NCBI RefSeq assembly: GCF_003234175.2
Contig: NZ_CP126257.1
Span: forward strand, 1,860,001-1,924,000
Length of the DNA: 64,000 nucleotides
Reading direction: 5' to 3'
From: Curtobacterium sp. MCSS17_007
GTDB taxonomy: Bacteria; Actinomycetota; Actinomycetes; Actinomycetales; Microbacteriaceae
Shown here: positions 58,072 to 64,000 of the stretch, one piece after another
How positions within the stretch are numbered: the first letter of the stretch is position 1
Layout: every line of letters begins with the position of its first letter
Program-made: the position numbers and the translations under genes
Notes under the pieces: generated by a model
Databases searched by the model: none
Told to the model about the DNA's origin: nothing
What the model saw: the letters and a program-made list of their open reading frames with translations, nothing else

Positions 58072-59511
58072 CTACCAGCTCACGGGGAGCGGCTTGCCCT
58101 CCTCGTAGCCGGCGGCCGACTGGATGCCGACGAGCGCACGCTCGGAGAACTCGGTGAGCGAGGACGCCCCCGCGTACGTCGCCGAGCTGCGGATGCCGGT
58201 GGTGATCATGTCGAGCAGGTCCTCGACGCTCGGTCGCTCCGGGTCGAGGTAGATCGTCGACGACGAGATGCCCTCGGCGAAGAGCGCCTTGCGGGCCCGC
58301 TCGTACGGGTCGAGTCGCTCGAACCGCTCGCGCACGGCCTTGGCGGACGCCATGCCCCAGCTCTCCTTGTACGCCTTGCCCGCGGCGTCCCGACGGAGCA
58401 CACCGGGCGCCTCGAGCGTGCCGGCGAACCACGAGCCGATCATGACGCTCGACGCGCCGGCGGCCAGTGCGAGCGCCACGTCGCGCGGGTACCGGACGCC
58501 GCCGTCCGCCCAGACGTGCGCGCCGAGGGAGCGGGCCGCGGCCGCGGTCTCCAGCACGGCGGAGAACTGCGGGCGCCCGACGGCCGTCATCATGCGGGTG
58601 GTGCACATCGCGCCCGGACCGACACCGACCTTGATGATGGTGGCGCCGGCGTCGACGAGGTGCGCGACGGCGTCGGCGGTGACGACGTTGCCCGCCACGA
58701 TCGGCAGGCCCAGGTCGAGCGACGAGACGGTGCGGAGCGCGCGGAGCATGCCCTCCTGGTGCCCGTGCGCGGTGTCGAGGACGAGCACGTCGACCCCGGC
58801 AGCGGCCAGGGCCTTCGCCTTCGCGGCGACGTCGCCGTTGATCCCGACGGCCGCGGCGACCCGCAGGCGGCCGTCCCCGTCGACGGCGGGCGTGTAGATG
58901 TCGGAGCGGATCGCGCTCGTCTGGCTGGTGGTGCCGACCACCCGGCCGTGCCGCACGACCGGTGCGAAGTCGACCTCGGCCGCGGTGAGCACGTCGTACA
59001 CGTGGCGTGCGGTGCCGGCGTCGTCCGCGTCGATCGCGGTGGACGGGCCGTGCAGCAGGTCGCCGATCGTGGCGTCCGCCCCGGCCGTGCCCAGCCGCGT
59101 GGCCGGCACGCAGCCGAGGTACTCCCCCGCCGCGTCGCGCACGACGACGCCGCGACCGGCGACCGGCAGGAGCTGCTCGAGCGCCTCGGCGACCGTGGTG
59201 TCGGCGCGCATGTCGTAGGCGGTGTCGAAGTCGACGGGCTGGTCCTTGACCCAGCGGATCGCGGCGTCGAGGTCCTGCAGGTGCATGTCCTGCGGCAGCA
59301 CGCCGAGACCGCCGCGACGGGCGAGGGTCGCGGCGAGGCGCGGCCCGGTCACCGAGTTCATGTTCGCGCTGACGATCGGGATGGTCGCACCCGTGCCGTC
59401 GTTCGTGGCGAGGTCGACGTCGAACCGGCTCGTCACGCCGGACCGGCTCGGCACGAGGAAGACGTCGGAGTAGGTCAGGTCGTGCGTCGGCCGCGTCTCG
59501 TAGAACCTCAT
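58072..59511 (-). CDS. guaB1: GuaB1-family IMP dehydrogenase-related protein
   Basis: 479 residues, IMPDH/GMPR fold with an inserted CBS pair (about 95-210). Catalytic Cys303 in GVGPGAMCTTRMMTAVG; NMNSVTGPRLAATLARRGGLGVLP is the family start. Actinobacterial GuaB1 proteins have been reported to act as GMP reductases rather than IMP dehydrogenases. TACAGT 7 nt before the ATG suggests a leaderless transcript. Confidence 0.9.
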   Translation of the reverse strand: MRFYETRPTHDLTYSDVFLVPSRSGVTSRFDVDLATNDGTGATIPIVSANMNSVTGPRLAATLARRGGLGVLPQDMHLQDLDAAIRWVKDQPVDFDTAYDMRADTTVAEALEQLLPVAGRGVVVRDAAGEYLGCVPATRLGTAGADATIGDLLHGPSTAIDADDAGTARHVYDVLTAAEVDFAPVVRHGRVVGTTSQTSAIRSDIYTPAVDGDGRLRVAAAVGINGDVAAKAKALAAAGVDVLVLDTAHGHQEGMLRALRTVSSLDLGLPIVAGNVVTADAVAHLVDAGATIIKVGVGPGAMCTTRMMTAVGRPQFSAVLETAAAARSLGAHVWADGGVRYPRDVALALAAGASSVMIGSWFAGTLEAPGVLRRDAAGKAYKESWGMASAKAVRERFERLDPYERARKALFAEGISSSTIYLDPERPSVEDLLDMITTGIRSSATYAGASSLTEFSERALVGIQSAAGYEEGKPLPVSW

Positions 59512-59789
59512 GGGTGCCACTGTACGACCACGCACCGACCCCGACGCGCGTGCGTGCGCCGACGGTCGCAGTGGCCCGTGGCGCGCGGGTGCGCGTTCGC
59601 CGGTGCGACAGGTGTCGTCCGCCCTGACCACCAGACGGCGACACGCGCGACCGCGGCCGGGAGGCACGGCTCACGTCCGACGGTCACCGAACGGTCGGCG
59701 CGGAACGGCTAGGCTTGCGGGCAGTGCGGAGCAGGGTTGCCCCGTACGACACACACGAGCATCTATCGACGGAGAGTGGGCGATCGGCT

Positions 59790-62700
59790 GTGTCGAGCCA
59801 TCTGACGGGTACGGACGAGACCGCGGGGGAATTCGGGGCGAACGAGTGGCTCGTCGACGAGCTGTACGAGCAGTTCGTCGCCGACAAGGAGTCCGTCGAC
59901 AAGTCGTGGTGGCCCGTGCTCGAGAGCTACCACCGTTCCCAGGCCGACGCAGCCCCGTCCACGTCCGCTCCCGCTCCGCAGGGGCAGTCGTCGACGCAGC
60001 AGCCCGCCACCGGTGACGCGCCGGCCGAGGCGAAGCCCGCCGGCCCGATCCAGGCCAAGACCACGTCGCGCCAGCCGACACCGCAGCCGATCCCGGCCGA
60101 GGCGAACGACCAGGCGGACGACCACGAGGAGACCCACGAGGACGTGGCGACCCCGCTCCGCGGCATGGCGAAGACCCTCGCGTCGAACATGGACGCCTCG
60201 CTGTCCGTGCCGACGGCCACGAGCGTCCGGACCATCCCCGCGAAGCTGATGATCGACAACCGCATCGTCATCAACAACCACCTGCGCCGTGCCCGTGGCG
60301 GCAAGATCTCCTTCACCCACCTCATCGGGTGGGCGATGGTGCAGGCCCTGAAGGACTTCCCGAGCCAGAACGTGTTCTACGAGGAGCGCGACGGCAAGCC
60401 CTTCGTCGTCGAGCCCGCGCACGTGAACCTCGGCATCGCGATCGACGTCCCGAAGAAGGACGGCACCCGTTCGCTCCTCGTGCCGAGCATCAAGCGCGCC
60501 GAGACGCTGACGTTCGGCCAGTTCCTCTCCGCCTACGAGGACCTGGTCAAGCGCGCCCGCGACAACAAGCTCACCCCCGCGGACTTCCAGGGCACCACCA
60601 TCTCGTTGACCAACCCGGGCGGCATCGGCACCGTGCACTCGGTCCCGCGCCTGACGAAGGGCCAGGGGTCGATCATCGGCGCCGGCGCGCTCGAGTACCC
60701 GGCGCAGTTCCAGGGCTCGGCGACGAAGACCCTGGTCGAGCTCGGTGTCGGCAAGACCATCACGCTGACGAGCACCTACGACCACCGTGTCATCCAGGGT
60801 GCCGGCTCGGGTGAGTACCTGAAGAAGGTGCACGAGCGACTGATCGGCGAGCACGGCTTCTACGAGGGCATCTTCGCGGCGCTGCGCATCCCCTACAAGC
60901 CGATCCAGTGGGCCAACGACATCAACGTCGACCTGGCCCACCGCGTGAACAAGACGTCCCGCGTGCAGGAGCTCATCAACAGCTTCCGCGTGCGCGGCCA
61001 CCTCATGGCGGACATCGACCCGCTCGAGTACCGCCAGCGCACCCACCCCGACCTCGAGCTCGAGAACCACGGGCTGACGTTCTGGGACCTCGACCGCGAG
61101 TTCGTGACGGGCGGCCTCGCCGGCACCACGACCGCTCCGCTGCGCGACGTGCTCGGCATCCTGCGCGACGCCTACTGCCGCACGGTCGGTGTCGAGTACA
61201 TGCACATCCAGGACCCCGAGCAGCGGCGCTGGGTGCAGGGCCACATCGAGGTGCCGTACTCGAAGCCGTCGAAGGACGAGCAGCTCCGCGTCCTCGGCAA
61301 GCTCAACGAGGCCGAGGCGTTCGAGACCTTCCTGCAGACGAAGTACGTCGGCCAGAAGCGGTTCTCGCTCGAGGGCGGCGAGTCCACGATCGCGTTCCTC
61401 GACACGCTCATCCAGCACGCCGCCGGCGCCGGGCTCGACGAGGTCGCGATCGGCATGGCCCACCGCGGACGCCTCAACGTGCTCACGAACATCGCCGGCA
61501 AGACGTACGGCCAGATCTTCCGCGAGTTCGAGGGGTCGTCGCTGCCGGGCGCGGTCTCGGGTCAGGGGTCGGGCGACGTGAAGTACCACGTCGGCACCGA
61601 GGGCCTGTTCCGCGCGTCCGACGGATCGAGCATCCCGGTGACCATCGCGGCGAACCCGTCGCACCTCGAGGCCGTCGACGGCGTGCTCGAGGGCATCGTC
61701 CGCGCCAAGCAGGACCGCACGCCGCCCGGCACCTTCGGCGTGCTGCCGGTGCTCGTGCACGGCGACGCGGCCATGGCCGGACAGGGTGTGGTCGTCGAGA
61801 CGCTGCAGATGTCGCAGCTCCGCGGTTACCGCACGGGCGGCACGGTCCACCTCGTGATCAACAACCAGGTCGGCTTCACCACGCCCCCGGAGTCCGCGCG
61901 CAGCTCGGTGTACTCCACCGACGTCGCGAAGACGATCCAGGCGCCGATCTTCCACGTGAACGGCGACGACCCCGAGGCCGTGGCCCGCGTCGCCGAACTC
62001 GCCTTCGCGTACCGCGAGGAGTTCCACCGCGACGTCGTGATCGACCTCGTCTGCTACCGCCGTCGCGGGCACAACGAGGGCGACGACCCGTCGATGACGC
62101 AGCCCCTCATGTACAACCTCATCGAGGCGAAGCGCTCCGTCCGCACCCTCTACACCGAGGCCCTCGTCGGTCGGGGGGACATCACGCAGGAGGAGTACGA
62201 CGAGGCGCACCGCGACTTCCAGGACCGCCTGGAGCGCGCCTTCGCCGAGACCCACGAGGCACAGACCGGCACCATGCCCGTCATCACGACGGACGACGAC
62301 GGCGCCGTGGACGGCCTCGAGCGTCCGACCGCCCAGCGCGACGACGTCGAGGTGGAGGTGCACGAGACGGCGATCTCCGAGGAGCTCGTCCGGGCCATCG
62401 GCGACGCGCACAGCAACCCGCCTGCCGGCTTCTCGATCCACCCGAAGCTGCAGCAACTGCTCACCAAGCGCACCGAGATGACCCGCTCCGGCGGCATCGA
62501 CTGGGCGATGGCGGAACTCATGGCGATCGGTTCGGTGCTGGTCGAGGGCAAGCCCGTTCGCCTCGCCGGCCAGGACGCCCGACGCGGCACCTTCGTGCAG
62601 CGCCAGGCGGTCTTCCACGACCGGGTGAACGGCCAGGAGTGGCTGCCGCTGGCCAACGTGGCCGAGGACCAGGCCCGCCTGTACATCTACGACTCGTTGC

Positions 62701-63515
62701 TCAGCGAGTACGCGGCGATGGCCTTCGAGTACGGCTACTCGGTCGAGCGTCCCGAGGCCCTCGTGCTCTGGGAGGCGCAGTTCGGCGACTTCGCGAACGG
62801 CGCGCAGACCGTGATCGACGAGTTCATCTCGTCCGCCGAGCAGAAGTGGGGGCAGCGCTCGGGCCTGGTGTTGCTGCTCCCCCACGGCTACGAGGGTCAG
62901 GGGCCGGACCACTCCTCGGCGCGCATCGAGCGGTACCTGCAGCTCTGCGCCGAGGACAACATGATCGTCGCGCGGCCCTCGACCCCGGCTTCGTGGTTCC
63001 ACCTGCTCCGCCGCCAGGCCTGGGCGCGGCCGCAGAAGCCCCTCGTCGTCTTCACCCCGAAGGCGATGCTCCGCCTTCGTCAGGCGACGAGCCCGGTCGA
63101 GGCCTTCACGAACGGCTCCTTCCTCGAGGTGCTCGACGACGACCGCGTGGCCGACAAGGGTGCCGTGCGCCGCGTCGTGCTGCACTCCGGCAAGGTGCAC
63201 CACGACCTGCGTGCGGAGCTCGACAAGTCCGGCGCCGCCGACGTCGCCCTCGTCCGGCTGGAGCAGCTCGCGCCGCTCCCCCTCGACCAGCTGCTCCAGG
63301 TGCTGGCGGGGTACCCGCAGGCCGAGGTCGTCTGGGCCCAGGAGGAGCCCGAGAACCAGGGTGCCTGGCCGTTCGTCTGCATGAACCTGTCGCCGCACCT
63401 CGACGGTCGTCGGCTGTCCGTGGCCGCGCGTCCGGCGAGCGCCGCGCCCGCGACGGGTTCGTCCAAGCGGTCGGCGCAGGAGGCGTCGGACGTGATCCGC
63501 AGGGCGCTCGGCTGA
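59790..63515 (+). CDS. kgd: Multifunctional 2-oxoglutarate decarboxylase/dehydrogenase E1 (Kgd/OdhA type)
   Basis: 1241 residues. Domains in order: N-terminal E1 helper (ANEWLVDELYEQF), an Ala/Pro/Gln linker, an E2-type succinyltransferase core without lipoyl domain (His332 in TYDHRVIQGAGSG), then the E1 part with thiamine diphosphate site GDAAMAGQG (Asp659) to NNQVGF and C-terminal transketolase-like regions (HGYEGQGPDHSSARIERYL). It is the TCA-cycle 2-oxoglutarate enzyme of actinobacteria. GTG 59790 is chosen from the conserved N-terminus; GGAGAG lies 13 nt upstream, somewhat far. Confidence 0.95.
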   Translation: MSSHLTGTDETAGEFGANEWLVDELYEQFVADKESVDKSWWPVLESYHRSQADAAPSTSAPAPQGQSSTQQPATGDAPAEAKPAGPIQAKTTSRQPTPQPIPAEANDQADDHEETHEDVATPLRGMAKTLASNMDASLSVPTATSVRTIPAKLMIDNRIVINNHLRRARGGKISFTHLIGWAMVQALKDFPSQNVFYEERDGKPFVVEPAHVNLGIAIDVPKKDGTRSLLVPSIKRAETLTFGQFLSAYEDLVKRARDNKLTPADFQGTTISLTNPGGIGTVHSVPRLTKGQGSIIGAGALEYPAQFQGSATKTLVELGVGKTITLTSTYDHRVIQGAGSGEYLKKVHERLIGEHGFYEGIFAALRIPYKPIQWANDINVDLAHRVNKTSRVQELINSFRVRGHLMADIDPLEYRQRTHPDLELENHGLTFWDLDREFVTGGLAGTTTAPLRDVLGILRDAYCRTVGVEYMHIQDPEQRRWVQGHIEVPYSKPSKDEQLRVLGKLNEAEAFETFLQTKYVGQKRFSLEGGESTIAFLDTLIQHAAGAGLDEVAIGMAHRGRLNVLTNIAGKTYGQIFREFEGSSLPGAVSGQGSGDVKYHVGTEGLFRASDGSSIPVTIAANPSHLEAVDGVLEGIVRAKQDRTPPGTFGVLPVLVHGDAAMAGQGVVVETLQMSQLRGYRTGGTVHLVINNQVGFTTPPESARSSVYSTDVAKTIQAPIFHVNGDDPEAVARVAELAFAYREEFHRDVVIDLVCYRRRGHNEGDDPSMTQPLMYNLIEAKRSVRTLYTEALVGRGDITQEEYDEAHRDFQDRLERAFAETHEAQTGTMPVITTDDDGAVDGLERPTAQRDDVEVEVHETAISEELVRAIGDAHSNPPAGFSIHPKLQQLLTKRTEMTRSGGIDWAMAELMAIGSVLVEGKPVRLAGQDARRGTFVQRQAVFHDRVNGQEWLPLANVAEDQARLYIYDSLLSEYAAMAFEYGYSVERPEALVLWEAQFGDFANGAQTVIDEFISSAEQKWGQRSGLVLLLPHGYEGQGPDHSSARIERYLQLCAEDNMIVARPSTPASWFHLLRRQAWARPQKPLVVFTPKAMLRLRQATSPVEAFTNGSFLEVLDDDRVADKGAVRRVVLHSGKVHHDLRAELDKSGAADVALVRLEQLAPLPLDQLLQVLAGYPQAEVVWAQEEPENQGAWPFVCMNLSPHLDGRRLSVAARPASAAPATGSSKRSAQEASDVIRRALG

Positions 63516-63522
63516 CCGACAG

Positions 63523-63578
63523 CGCCCGGTACGGACGATGCGCCCCGTGGAGACGGGGCGCATCGTCCGTACCGGGCG
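63523..63578. terminator. Terminator with perfect 26-bp stem
   Basis: Arms 63523-63548 and 63553-63578 are fully complementary around GGAG, 7 nt after the kgd stop. Sequence differs from the GGACGGGAGGC family (arms contain GGTACGGACGATGCG). Probably serves both convergent genes. Confidence 0.8.
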
Positions 63579-63633
63579 CGGACCGAGGGTGCTGCCCGTG
63601 CGTCGCTGCAGCGCCGGGTGCAGCGCCCGCGAG

Positions 63634-64000
63634 CTACTTGAGCTTCGTGTATCGGACGCCGGCCTCGTGGTAGCCGCGCTTCTGGTAGAAGCGGTGCGCG
63701 CTGTCGGTCGCCGCGGCGGACACGGCGCTGAGGCGGTGCGCACCCTGCTCGACGGCCCACGTCTCGAACACGTCGATGAGCGCGGAACCGGTGCCGTGCC
63801 TCCTGGCCGACGGATCGACGACCAACAGGAGGAGCTGCGCCGTGGGCTCGTCGCTCGCGTACGACCACGTGACCTGCGCGCCGGCGACCGCGACGGCCCG
63901 GCCGTCCTCGCCACGGACGAGCCACGTGCGGTGGCCGGCCTCGGGCACGAGCCGCTCGAGGCGTGCGCGCATGGCGGGTTCGTCGACGACGTGCCCGAGC
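63634..64000 (-). CDS. GNAT acetyltransferase, cut by the window edge
   Basis: At least 122 residues; the frame stays open past base 64000 on the minus strand (LGHVVDEPA before the first in-frame ATG at 63972), so the N-terminus is missing. Acetyl-CoA loop DPSARRHGTGSALIDVF and end AHRFYQKRGYHEAGVRYTKL are typical GNAT. Substrate unknown. Confidence 0.78.
   Translation of the reverse strand, partial: LGHVVDEPAMRARLERLVPEAGHRTWLVRGEDGRAVAVAGAQVTWSYASDEPTAQLLLLVVDPSARRHGTGSALIDVFETWAVEQGAHRLSAVSAAATDSAHRFYQKRGYHEAGVRYTKLK

Noticed and set aside
56438..59674. Long minus-strand frame running through CorC and guaB1
   Set aside because: It is out of frame with GuaB1 and antisense to the CorC proteins; no domain recognised.
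59763..63914. Very long open frame antisense to kgd, more than 1300 codons
   Set aside because: It mirrors the kgd codons; in DNA this GC-rich the antisense frame rarely meets stops. The product is low-complexity and matches no family.
1..64000. tRNA, rRNA, CRISPR, transposase or integrase genes
   Set aside because: I looked for T-loop patterns, regularly spaced repeats, IS ends and recombinase motifs on both strands and saw none.

Overview
The window is high-GC (about 70% or more by eye), densely coded actinobacterial chromosome with very short intergenic gaps. Several features point to Microbacteriaceae, most likely Curtobacterium or a close relative: a fused 2-oxoglutarate decarboxylase/E1, a GuaB1-type IMP dehydrogenase-like protein, the Ung variant GQDPYP, a metY-metX pair, and many apparently leaderless genes with a TAnnnT box 6-8 nt before the start codon. 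The genus is inferred. I saw no tRNA, rRNA, insertion sequence, prophage gene, CRISPR array or plasmid function.

Layout. 1-5.4 kb: 3' part of a Pls/PosA NRPS-like gene, a short M1 aminopeptidase, an XRE regulator divergent from a second-type methionine aminopeptidase, and a phosphopantetheinyl transferase that could charge the NRPS carrier. 5.2-11 kb: a small gene behind a CsoR-like palindrome, a TPM-domain protein with PspA (envelope stress), a degenerate arginase-fold protein, a flavin disulfide reductase and a small HExxH protein. 11-12.8 kb: siderophore-interacting reductase and its ABC ATPase under an IdeR/DtxR-like box. 12.8-19 kb: hydrolase and a complete five-gene peptide/nickel-type ABC importer. 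19-27 kb: amidase, NmrA-like protein, CPBP protease, a two-component system, a quinone reductase and an ABC-F protein. 27-32.5 kb: SulP transporter divergent from two tandem MerR regulators, a CYP152-type peroxygenase and an L,D-transpeptidase. 32.5-35.5 kb: gluconate kinase and permease divergent from their likely FCD/GntR regulator. 35.8-40.7 kb: acetyltransferase, Ung, S51 peptidase, phosphoribosyltransferase, SDR, acyltransferase and a mini DivIVA protein. 41-43.6 kb: metY and metX (homocysteine synthesis by direct sulfhydrylation). 43.8-47 kb: a three-gene kinase-like/membrane/response-regulator module. 47-55 kb: MFS exporter, small proteins, GT87-like mannosyltransferase, YceI, NAD(P)HX dehydratase, HAD hydrolase and a YqjM-like ene-reductase. 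55-64 kb: two coupled CNNM/CorC membrane proteins preceded by a short Ser-rich frame, GuaB1, the large Kgd/SucA protein, and a GNAT cut by the right edge.

Two themes run through the whole window. First, a dispersed palindrome built on GGACGGGAGGC...GCCTCCCGTCC recurs six times, usually behind genes as a bidirectional terminator but once between two divergent starts; half copies occur in intergenic DNA and inside two protein linkers, where the codons read Gly-Arg-Glu-Ala-Arg. Second, about twenty genes look leaderless, and in one 24-bp gap two overlapping -10 boxes appear to drive both flanking genes outward. No single cluster reads clearly as a new defence or biosynthetic system. The least explained items are the degenerate arginase-fold protein, the three-gene kinase-like module, the repeat family, and several unassigned operator-like repeats.
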